This document shows, piece after piece, positions 46,834-57,748 of a stretch of 64,000 bases of DNA. Under the pieces are notes generated by a model. It did no database searches. It saw only the letters and a list, made by a program, of their open reading frames with translations, and was not told the origin of the DNA. Location: positions 15,438,700-15,502,699 of the forward strand of contig OW285191.1 in assembly GCA_935421135.1 (NCBI GenBank), read 5' to 3'. Numbering within the stretch: the stretch's first letter is position 1; every line of letters starts with the position of its first letter. The stretch is from Bugulina stolonifera (taxonomy: Eukaryota > Bryozoa > Gymnolaemata > Cheilostomatida > Bugulidae). The translations under genes and the position numbers were made by a program.

Positions 46834-48346
46834 ATGAACTGCAAAGATCCGAAAGTATTTATGATGCAGCTATGTATTGTATATGTGTGTGTTGAAGGCA
46901 AGCATCCCTACAACATAGCAGTAGGGATCCAATACAAGAACCGCATGAGGCTTACACAGATGTTCAGGGGTCACAGACAAGGTGAGTTGTACATAAACCA
47001 TGGGTCTTCTACAGGGATCACAGCATTATTGTTTTTTGCCCAATGTCCAAAATTTTAAGGTCAATGTGTTTGGAAGAAGTGAATTGTAGATTTAGTTTGA
47101 TGCTGTAGGATACTCATTTTTAACAAAACCTACTTGTAACAGTTCTCTGCTTAGTATATCTAATGATTTAGCAATTCTTCAGTTGCCTGTATTTCATTAC
47201 ACACATAATTATATGTACGTTATCTTTCTTTTTGATTTACTCTGTTTAAATTCCGCAAAAAATAACCCATCCTTGACTGAGGTTGTAATCCGAGGCCTCT
47301 ATGGCATTATAATGCAGTATAATATGCAGAGAACATGAGAGCATAACTCTTAAGTGGTTAGTCACTACAACTGTATGTAGTTCCGATGAATGGGCAATCT
47401 AATTAGAGTGAAAAATATAGAATTTCCTTTTCCTGTGATGTGGATACTATGTATTATTCAACATTTGCAGGAATGCTCATCCGGACCACAGAGCTTCGCG
47501 GCCTAGACAGCTCGGTAGAATTACTACAAGACAATTGTAAGTCAGTAACATGTATTTATACTGTAATTATATGTATGTATACAGTTTGTTCTCATATGAT
47601 AAGCAATTTTAGTTCAGTAAGGACACTTTCAGTTACATCGCATTATATTCATTAATGGATTATAGTGGATTATATGATGGATTATATGAAAGCGTTCGGT
47701 AATAGATCGCATAGTAATAAAAAATGCGATGGCGTTCGGGAGTGCATCGAATAAATTATTAAAATAATAATATTTGCATTTGGAGTCAAGAAAATATTTA
47801 GTATAAATTCACCCAGTCTCCTGTGTTTGTTATGCCATCAGTTGTCAATAGTAACCTACTACAGCCATTGTGCATACCTGTTCTGCAAATACAGACTACT
47901 AATTTGTTCTCTTCATTCAATAGAAATAAAGAGTTTACAAGTCATGTTACATGTTGTACTAACTGTCTTATCAATGTACTGACTACTACTTAGTTACGTA
48001 GTTAGTTTATTCCTGTCTTCAACGTATGTCTGAGAAATATTTTGTCTGTTAGAGCAATAAAATATGAAGTGAGTAAATAAATACAAAAATTTAGTTGCTA
48101 GTCAGCCACTCTGGTTAAAAAATTAACTGTAAACTTTAAATACAGAGTTTGGGGATTTAATGCACAGACTTGTAAAACAGTACTTTCTTAGATCAATGCG
48201 GCACTTCAGCTGACGATATCTACCAGAAGGCAGTTTATCCAGTGTTGTACTGTCTTTGTTATCAAGAACCAGTGCCGAAAGCAATTGAAACAAGTATCAT
48301 TGCTCTCTTCAGCCTATTAGATAATGATATTATGATCGATCAATAG
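46834..48346 (+). CDS. Uncharacterised helical protein, 5' end uncertain (3 exons seen)
   Basis: Three exons join in phase: one ending 46981 (HMNCKDPKVFMMQLC... HRQ), 47471-47536 (MLIRTTELRGLDSSVELLQD), and 48192-48346 with stop (ending NDIMIDQ). The product looks like a soluble alpha-helical domain with several Cys; I do not recognise the family. The start is the problem. ATG at 46834 or an acceptor at 46794 would serve for an independent gene. The same exon is, however, preceded in another frame by a helical segment starting after the 46698 acceptor, which fits the preceding gene. So this may be the C-terminal half of the 41.8 kb gene with frame-disrupting indels. The last exon is the best supported. 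Confidence 0.45.
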
Positions 48347-48812
48347 AATTACAGATGTTAATGTGGTCGATGCACAATACTGTACAGGTAACTTCGTTTG
48401 CATGAAGATTCATCTGCTCGATTTCATTGCTGTATACAAATGTGACACTATTTACATGTGGTCTGAACATAACGACTTGCAGATCAAAGATTAATTTTGC
48501 TACCAAGTGAACATGGTGTTAATATAAACATGCTGCTGATATTCCTGTAACATTCAAATAGAATTTTAAATTACTGAGTAATGAGCTATGTAGGATTATT
48601 TGAAAGGTTTGCGTACCACAGTTAATTGTGTATAGGGAATTTGCTGCTAGCTCTATTTATTGCAATAATGTTATCAAGCTCAACTAGTAATCATATAACA
48701 ACAGACGAAACGGTTTACAGTTGACGGTCTAGTGTTTGCGGTCTACAGTCTGCGGTCTGCCATCCCCCAATCAGATTTGAGGTTGAAAGTTGAGACAATT
48801 CATATATGTTGC

Positions 48813-49170
48813 AATGCTGCCGGTCAGGATCTTGGCTTCAGGTGGCACTAGGACCTTGGAACCGGGGCTCCTTGCATCGTTGCCTGGGTGGGGCCCTAGC
48901 CTTAGGCCCTCGAATCCTACTTAGGGTGCTTGACTCACCCCACCTGCCGAATAAGTGTTGGAACTCAGGTTATGCCGGCAGCGGAGATCCTCCTGGACCC
49001 TTGATTAATATATGATACAATACTGCCGGTGAGGATTTTGGTTTTGGGTGGTGCTAAGACCTTGGGACCGGGTTCCCAGGCATCGCCGCCGGGGGGGGGG
49101 GGGGGGCGTAGCCTTTGGCCCTCAACCCTGACCAAGGGCAGGGTGGGCACCCAACTCACCCGACACATTA
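48813..49170 (+). repeat. Two diverged copies of a GC-rich repeat, about 207 bp apart
   Basis: Copy 1 starts ATGCTGCCGGTCAGGATCTT at 48813 and copy 2 ATACTGCCGGTGAGGATTTT at 49020. Both run through matching CTTGG(A/G)ACCGGG, GCCCTAGCCTTAGGCCCTC / GTAGCCTTTGGCCCTC and CTCACCC segments. Copy 2 holds a G18-type homopolymer near 49091. They are far more G+C-rich than the host sequence, suggesting an inserted element. Confidence 0.75.
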
Positions 49171-50185
49171 GTGTCGGACGTGAAGTTGTCTTCTTAATGC
49201 AAGAGAGCACAACTCCTCATGGAATCATTGTAATATGCCTGCGCCACCAGAGGCCATGCACATGCATGACTACAGTACATGAATACAAACCATCATTACA
49301 CGCGAGCGAAGAGAGCAACTAATGCAGTGAGGCTTGCGTCACTATTCAAAGACTGCACAGACTACAGTTTGTTCTCTAACTGATTGTAATCTAAAGTAAT
49401 CTGACTGACTTTATTCGAGCTCATTTGGAAATTCCCAGCCTAGCCTTTCTCATACTTAAGAGATTTTCGGCAATAATGCGTGAAAAATAACAACATCCAT
49501 CGCATTAATACTGACTTTTATTTAAATTTATGCGATGAAAATGCGATAACTATTCAATAATGCGATATTATTTTTATTATCTTTTTATTATTATTTCCAT
49601 CGCATTATTGGAAAATTTATTTCATCGTACTTCATCGCATTATTTGCTCTTCCATCGCCTTGATGCTGAAAGTGCCCTAAATTGTCAGTGATTTCAACTC
49701 TTTAATTAGAAAAAATAATGATGCTAATGTTCATTAAATTGCACTTTAATATGTCTATGTATTTGTAATCTGCAGGTGTAAAGCTTCCATTTGGCTGCTG
49801 TTTGCCTTTCTATGCCCAGTGGGTCTAGATATACTGCCTTTCAAACATGACCATGTTTAGAAACGCTTACAAATGTAGTGATATCTTGTTTATCTCTGGA
49901 TTTTCTGTGCTACCAGTAAAAAGGGTGGGGGTGCATACCACCCCACTCAATTTCAAGTTTAACATACCTCACAAAATTCTTGTGAGAACTTGCAATCATG
50001 TGACCCCTAATACTGGGTATGAATAAACATGGTTATGACCATAGAGTAATGTTAGATTTCTTCATAGTGTTTGAATGGCTCATCCTGCAAGACAAGGTAT
50101 ACATATCACGTATATAACATTGCAGTACATCCCTCAGGAAAATTACCATATAGGTTATCGAAGGATTGAAAGGCGATGCAAAATA

Positions 50186-50218
50186 TGGTTGTTCTAGGGG
50201 GGTACCCTAGAACAACCA
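50186..50218. repeat. Perfect 14 bp hairpin with 5-base loop
   Basis: TGGTTGTTCTAGGG and CCCTAGAACAACCA are exact reverse complements around GGGTA. Not followed by a T run. No gene nearby. Confidence 0.85.
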
Positions 50219-51406
50219 CAGTGTCAATACATTTTTGTAAAATGACAACTGTGGCTGTTATATTATTATATAGCTACAAGTACATTGCGTCATGAATGAA
50301 CGGTCTATTGATTGCAGGCCAGTTGGATCAGCTTTGAGTGGGGGTGGACAACTGATTATTTGGTCTCAAATGATAATATGGCTAAATTTAATTCATATTT
50401 TTCTTGTACAAGTAGTTTTGATGTTCTTCTACTTCTTATTCACATTTGCAGTACCTTTGGTATGTTGACCATAGTCTATGCAGTAACTTCTAATTTTGTC
50501 AATGTTACCCCCAACAGCAAGCATGCTTTAGCTCAGGTTTCTTAGAAGCAATGCTCTTTTGACTAGGGCATCAACCATGAGGCCCATTATAAATAAGTGG
50601 AAAGGACCTAAAGGCTATTTATTATTGATAATGTAATTGTCTTCTCTTGAAATGAGTTTTCCAACCTCCATCTTGCATATTATGCAGACTGCTTCAGTTT
50701 CAGTTTGTTTCTTTGTCCTACTGCTTGAACTTAGAATGGAACCAGCTGTTGGCTGAAAAGGGAGAAGTTCAGCATTAGCTTCACAAATCACTTACTTCTC
50801 AAACTCTGACTATCACTGTGTAGTATTTCTTTAGTGCAAATTGCAATCATTTATAATGATAATTATATATAATTTAATATTCAGTAATATTGATATTCTA
50901 TAGGTATTCAAATCGTAAGAATATCACGTGACTAAATTCGCGTTCGCACAACTGTGTTATTTATGTACAGCCTTAGTCCGCACACTCTCCGCACACTCAT
51001 GCTTGTGAAAAAGTTTAATAACTTTAAATCTATTAAGTCTATCACCACCAAATAAAGTAGTATAGATTGATCACAGACCACAGGCTACATTCCCAGTGTC
51101 AATTAACCAATCACTATGCAGGATAGGCCACTGGAGCCTCTCTAAAAATCATGATTTTCATGTGGTGTTAAAACCATGTTAAACTATGAGAAAAGTTTTA
51201 ATTTACATCTAATCATGTGCAAAAATATCTAATTACCTATATTATATACTCTATTGTAGTGGATGGCTTTTAAATCTTTCAAAATAAAAAGATTAAAACC
51301 AAGCTGTATGAAAAATCATTCTCAACCATTTTTATTTTTGTATCCAATGAAATGGCCGCGTTGGACAATATAGCCAATCAGCAGCGAGCACACGTGATTT
51401 CTTGGA

Positions 51407-51601
51407 TAGAGTTATCTTCTCATATTATGCTTAGTTGTAAACTGCAATGTATCATAATACATGTACATGCATACTATGTTTTACTTGTACTACACTGATT
51501 CTAGCAAGTATTGCATAGAGTTATCTTCTCACATGCTTAGTTGCAAGCTATTAGATTATATTTTGTTCTACTCGTACACTGATTCTAACAAGTATTGCAT
51601 T
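51407..51601 (+). repeat. Imperfect tandem duplication of about 90-108 bp
   Basis: Both copies run from AGAGTTATCTTCTCA to CTGATTCTARCAAGTATTGC. The second copy has small deletions and substitutions. Confidence 0.75.
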
Positions 51602-53918
51602 ATGAAAGTGTTTTACATGCAATATTATATAATGAGCTGCATGACAATGTTATTTATGTTCTTGATCCTTGTTTAGATTGGATTCTACATTTGAACTCTT
51701 GAATATTTAAGTAACACACATCTAACATTACATAATAGGGAACAGTCCTACCTCACAGTAGTGAGTATATACATGTAAATGTATATAATATAATAATAAT
51801 AATTGTATATACATGTATGATAATTTTGATCCGTAATAGAAATAGTTGTAATTAAAAGTAATATTCTCCAGCTCTATAGTTCTATGTATGATTTAACATG
51901 TTTATGACTACACTTAGGCATAGTACAGCATAGAATATATAATATGATATTAGGATTATTGTGTTCTGGTGATGCAGCATTTTATGTCAGAATGTTTGCC
52001 TCCTGGTCAAAGCCGATAGTGACATGTATGACTATGTAGCAAGCATGAAAAACATATATATTTTATACAGATCATAAGGTATAATACGATTTCAATTGTT
52101 TGACTAATTAATCGCACTTCTTTTCTGTCTTCTGTTCTACATGTAAGCCAGCTGGCTAAAGGGTAATGGTGTACTTTGCCAGCCATTATCTACATTGCGT
52201 GTGTCTCTCGCTCTCTTCATGTATTTGCTCTGTTTGTGTTCTAAAACATGAAAGTACAAGTTCAATTTTATGAGTCTTGATCTTGTAAAACCTAATTCCC
52301 CATATAATTGTTTCTGTGTTGGGCTGTATTATTATCATTAGTAGGCTGCATTACTATTACTAGTAGGCTGCATTACTATTACTAGTAGGCTGCATCACTA
52401 TGCACTGGTAGGCTGGTATGAAACTACTATATTATGTACAATATATTATACAAGTTAGTAGTGAAGTACATGTACATTACTTGGCATTGTGGCTCTGCTG
52501 CACTGCTAAGTAGCCAATAGCTGGCAAGTATAGTAGCTCTTAGTAAATAACATACCGCATGACATGACGCCGTAGGAATTATTGTCAACACTAAGCCAAG
52601 TACGGTTTTCCCCACCTCTGGGCAGGCAATACAGCTCTTCTTTAAATCCTTATAACTTGGAAACTTTTGATAGCAGATACATAAATTATATATTAGAATG
52701 ATGCTGAGAAGTTACTCTATCCATCCATGTGAAAAAAATGATAAAATTGTCATTTTGTAAAAATGGGTTAGAAACCCTATATTCTATTCTGTTGAGTATT
52801 TTTATTTTTATTTTAGACCTACTCGATACTTACACTATTACTATACTTTTACTAAACTACATGTGATTTTAATTCCCCATAGTCATTATCATATATAATT
52901 ATGCTATAGAAGCCATATGATGTGGTATGACATATGAATAATTTATGCAATATTATTACATAACCTTAAGATAATCAATCCAATGCGTGAATTTCGATAT
53001 AAATTAAATTTATAATAATATAATAATAATAATAATCATTATAATATAATTAAATAAATAGTCAATAGTTTAAATGTTTTTAACAATTATTCATATTGAT
53101 ATTGTTTAAATTAATATAAAATAGTGTAAAATAAGTATAATTATAACAATCATATTTTAGGCCTAAATGTCTACCAATTTTATTTTTGAATTAGAATTTA
53201 TTATTGTTTTCATTTGCCAACATCGTAAATGGCTAAAAACTGAAAAGAAGTAAGCAGACACAATAATCTCCATATGAATGCGGACATTATATTACTAATT
53301 TAAATTCTTATACTAGCATATGGTATAGGTCCCTATGCGTACTATTAGTATTATAGAATTTAATAATGTAATACTCGTATGAACAGATAATTAAATTAAA
53401 TTATTATTGGTAATAGGCCTAATTACAGCATAGTTATATAAAAACAAATTATAGTAAATAATAAAATGTGATTAAATTTTAATTTTTTATTAAATTGTTT
53501 ACCCTGTTAATAACATAAATGCTGAAAACTAACTTTAAAGGTAATATTAATTGAGTATTTAATAAGGCCTTTTACTGTGTAAGCCCTATCCTTACAGTGG
53601 TAAAGGGGCATTTCAAAACGACAGATAAAACAGGACATTTCACTACCGGACTGTTCGAAACTGTTTTGGTTATTTTTAGAGGAGCACAACTTACATACAA
53701 TTAATTTCAAATAAATAAAAGATAATTTTGAAAATAGAAATTATTTGAAGTCTACGGTTTAGAGGTTTCAAACTGCCTGGTGTTGAACTGTCTAGTTTCG
53801 AAAGGTCCTGTTTTGAACTGTCCTTTTCAAACAGTCACAAAATCCCTCCCAATCGTGCAAATCAATTTTTTGAAAGTTTTCAAGTTGTAGTAGGCCTAAG
53901 TTTCATCATGTAAGGCAG

Positions 53919-55353
53919 CAGAGCTGGGTCCAAGTCATAGGTTTGACTTGACAAGAATTTAATTCACTAGTCGACTTGATTTGGACTTGCCAACTTGGTG
54001 ACTTGACTTTGACTTGCACATCAATGTGACTTCACTTGACTTAATTTGAAAATCTGAATTACTTGTGACTTAGGACTTTGGATTGGGGTATACCAAGTCA
54101 ATGTGACGGATAAAATTGTGTACACTGTTTAGCCAACATAAAAAAACAAGTCTTAATTGTCTACCCACATATCACTTTCCTCAGAGTATATCAGGGTTAG
54201 GGGTTTGAGACTATGCACTACAATATGAACTAGTTTGGAATTACAGGGTAGCTAGTTGACACCCCCTTATCGTGTGCTGCTTACGTCCGATTAAACACTG
54301 TATCACCATTACTAATGTACAATACCACATGACCAGTCTAGATATCAGTGCCAATATCATTCATTACATCATCTATAGACTGGTTCTTTATCATAGTTGA
54401 ATGGCATGCATACCCGGCTAAACTTTTGCATGGTTTGAAACAGAGTTGTGTCCCAGTCGACTTGCAAGTCAACAAGTCAAGCCATTTTTTAAAACTTTGG
54501 AGGCAAGTCAAGTCCATGTCGAGTCAGTGCTACCTTAAGTCAAGTCAGCTGTCATGCAAGTCACAAGTCAAGTTCAAGGCCGCTTGTCTACTTGCAAGTT
54601 GAAATGCAAGTCAAGTGGGAGACAACTTCAAGATTATTGTACATCTTTCCAAACATCACTTTTTTCTTTTAGTAGACATTCCAATGCATGAAAAACCATG
54701 CCAAAATGTAGTTGGATGGGCATGTATGCTAGACATTAATTATGGCAACTAGTCTATGTATGTAGCAATATTGGCACTACAGTTGAGACTGGTCATGTAG
54801 TATTATATACAGTATTGGTGACGGTGATACTGTGTTACATAGCATATAAACAGAACATGGGACAGTACAGAGTGTCAACTGGCCAGTCCTGCAATTCCAG
54901 TCTACGTATTGTAGTTTAATTGACTAATTATTGCATTGTGCATTGTATTCACTACTTACACCATACTACTTGCACTACTTTATTCTCCACATTGACTTGA
55001 CAGAACCCAAGTCAAAATTACAAGTCATAGCTGCGTCCAAGTCAAGTCACATTGATATGCAAGTCAAATTCAAATCAAGTCAGCGTGTTGACAAGTCCAA
55101 GTCAAGTCGACGTATGACTTGACTTAGCAAGTCAATCTATGACTTGGACCCAGCTCTGGTATGCAATAGATTGCAATGTCTATTAAAAAGGCGATGTTTT
55201 GTAAAAAAACCTGTCAATGTTTTTTGAAGTTGTCTCCCACTTGACTTGAGACTTGCATTGTACACTGACTTGAAGCAGCTCTGACTTGACTTCAACTTGG
55301 CTTGCCTCCAAAAGTTTACAATGAGTCGACCTGTTGACTTAGATCCAGCTCTG
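53919..55353 (-). mobile_element. hAT-like CAAGTC MITE in reverse orientation, interrupted by a second copy
   Basis: Outer termini are CAGAGCTGGGTCCAAGTC at 53919 and its reverse complement ending GATCCAGCTCTG at 55353. The left part (53919-54440) matches the reverse complement of the 3' two thirds of the element at 34781, and the right part (55159-55353) matches its 5' end. Between them sits a forward copy of the same family (54441-55158). Flanking duplications are too decayed to call (TAAGGCAG and TTGGATAG). Confidence 0.75.
54441..55158 (+). mobile_element. hAT-like CAAGTC MITE nested inside an older copy, 718 bp
   Basis: Begins CAGAGTTGTGTCCCAGTC and ends GACTTGGACCCAGCTCTG. Flanks GTTTGAAA and GTATGCAA are an 8-base duplication with two mismatches. 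Sequence is collinear with the copy at 34781-35535. Because the host element has the opposite orientation, the 3' part of this copy and the left part of the host form a long inverted repeat (53919-54400 against about 54680-55158). Confidence 0.8.
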
Positions 55354-55901
55354 TTGGATAGAGACTGAAATAAGAAGTTTAAATTTAGCTTTGTTATGTA
55401 GTGAACTACAACTATCCTACGCATCCCATAGGAGACTGTGCCAAGGAGCTGTGCACCTATTGGCTAGCAGGATGAACGGATTTACGGTAGCTAGCCGACT
55501 TGTAGAAGACTGCAACCCTTATCTTCATAAACTTTGGTGAGTGAAGACAAGGGTTTCTTTGTACCCGGTTGCTTGTTGCTGTAGGTTAGCTAAGGATAAG
55601 GTGAAAAGGTCAAGGGATGAAGAAAAAACTTAAACTTTCCTAGGTTATTTGAACTCCAAAACTGAACCAACTGTCAAAACCATGTAGGCTGCAGTGCTTT
55701 ACTACAACCAACTAGAAGACCAAATGCAGCCCAGTAAATTTCTTACAATCAATTCAGACCGGTGCTTATTATACAGTCATGTAGATATAGGCCTAAATAA
55801 CATTATTTATATTTATGTAAATGATTGATCAAAACTTCATCTGCTCAAACCATTATTGCATTAACTAGTAGTTATAATATTATATTCCATATCATTTTCA
55901 G

Positions 55902-56020
55902 GATTTTTATTTGATGCAAGGAAAAGACAGAAAGATGCAGACACTTGGCAGCTACCAGAAAGTGTGGTTTCAACATCAAAGGAAGAGTCAGACTTATGTG
56001 GGAGCAAATCCTATGAAGCT
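55902..56020 (+). CDS. Isolated exon of an unrecognised gene
   Basis: TTTTCAG acceptor and GTAAGC donor bound a frame (phase 1 in, phase 0 out) reading GFLFDARKRQKDADTWQLPE then a Ser/Glu-rich end (SDLCGSKSYEA). Composition is protein-like and the splice sites are good. I could not join it to an upstream ATG exon (one candidate, ATGAACGG at 55472, has the wrong phase) or to the downstream fragment at 57677. Partial gene, relic or false positive. Confidence 0.3.
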
Positions 56021-56429
56021 GTAAGCAAAAATTCCCTAGTGTATTATTGTACTTAGGATGCCTGCCTGGTTGGTCAAAACTAGATTAAACCTATAATAGT
56101 AGGCTAAATGTGTCACATATGACTAAAATTGTTTAAGGTAAACAGACAGGATAGGCCTACTTGACCTGCATTTCAGCCATGCAATGCCCTAACCAACATG
56201 TATTACAAAGTGTATAAATTTACACCTAGTAGTATATATTTGTAAAGAACATGCATGCTGTCAAACTACTTTGGGTTGTGATTGAACATCATGGCACTTC
56301 TGACAGAGTCATGTTTTTTTTCATTTATTTATATTAGTTTATGTCATCATTATTCAAATAGTAGTGATATTAAAATAAGGTAATAGAACATGGGGCTAAT
56401 CAGATAGTTCGAAACTAGAGTTGTGACAG

Positions 56430-56600
56430 CCCCATTCCAGAGGTTCGCCAGCCACAGAAGGCTGACACATGCAACCAGGGACACACGCTGCGCCCACCCA
56501 CTATGCATCAAGCTCCCAGAGATGAGCAGCCAGGTGTCCCGCATAGACCCCACCGCGGAGGCCTCGTAGGTCCCACGCATGCTCACCAAATAGATTAGCG
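56430..56600. other. GC-rich island in AT-rich DNA
   Basis: About 170 bases with clear excess of G+C (for example CGCTGCGCCCACCCAC, CCCCACCGCGGAGGCCTCG). A minus-strand frame is open across it but has no splice or family support. Origin unknown; an inserted repeat fragment is likely. Confidence 0.4.
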
Positions 56601-57676
56601 GCAGTAAAATAAATAGACCTCTTTCCCAGTTCCGAATTAACTTTAATTGATTTCAGTGGATTTTTCAATGTCATGGGGTGTACAGTCTCAATTAAATTAA
56701 GATTATTAAGTTGATTGTTAAAGTTGACCTTCTTTGCAAACCCACTATTTAGCACCATGGCTGTCATAGCTTTATAATCATATCTAAACTGTTAGTGGAG
56801 TAACTATCTCATGCTAAACTGCACGAAAAGTAGTCAAAAATGGTTAAAATTTCCATGATAATGTTTGCAGTAAGAGTTACCCACCCTTACTAATAATGTC
56901 AATTCGCATAAATTGTATCCGATTTTCTCAACTTTTTCACGCTGTACATTGTATCAAATAGTCAAACCTGCTATCATAGTAAACATGTCTTTGTATAATA
57001 TGTATTTCTAGGTAACACAAGCATGTGGGGGAGAGACTACTCTGATTCTATTTAGATACATGGGAGATCTTCTAATGACTTTAGAGAAAAGCTAACTATG
57101 TCTATCATGCTCTTCGCAGGGTTGTTTGTTAGTAAGTGAAAATTTGGCTAATGAACTTAATAGAAAAATGGTAGCCGGTTGTTTTACCATTCTTGTCATA
57201 GTTATGGGTGCACAAAATTAGTTTAGATTGCAGGTCAACTACACCTTGTTTGCACAACAACCTCTCACAGTTGCAACTTAGCTTATACACATACTTAGAT
57301 GATTGCCTTTCTCATGTATTCACAATAATATAGATCTCTGTTGACACGTACAAATAGTCTCTAACAATCAAGCAGTCTCGTGTAACATATTTCTGATCGA
57401 GTATTTATGTCAGTTCAGTCATTAATATTGTATCTTTCTACAAAATTATGAGATACCATGCTCCATGATGCCGCAGAGTTTAAAAATAGACATTTTGATA
57501 GAACCCCTAGTTTTATTATAAGATATTGGCATGGGTTAATTAATGTAATGATAGAGGGTAGCACTAGCCCTATTGTATAATTTTATTTCTACTGTTTCTA
57601 CATTTAATCCTAGTGGCCAGGTGAACTGTCTGCATAAGTAATGATGATCAACCTTTTGTTGTTTTATGTTTCAGTA

Positions 57677-57748
57677 ATGATGGGCTTACGAAGAAGAAAG
57701 ATACTTCACTCCTATGCTCCCTTTCTTACTAATGGATTCAACTACAGG
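57677..57748 (+). CDS. Candidate small exon, basic N-terminal segment
   Basis: After a TTTCAG acceptor the sequence reads MMGLRRRKILHSYAPFLTNG and reaches a CAG/GTACTG donor in phase 2. The next acceptor (TTTGCAG at 58330) opens a Lys/Arg-rich frame that ends near an AATAAA. The phases of these pieces do not settle on one model. Confidence 0.25.

Larger units (their letters stand above)
48347..53918. other. Gene-free stretch, repeat-rich
   Basis: No exon is supported. Contents: two diverged GC-rich tandem units (48813-49170), an ATCGCATTATT-rich block (about 49490-49670) ending in GATGCTGAAAGTGCCCT, a short perfect hairpin (50186-50218), an imperfect tandem duplication (51407-51601), a TAGTAGGCTGCATTACTATTAC triplicate near 52340-52400, and very AT-rich DNA from about 52880 to 53520. 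Confidence 0.5.
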
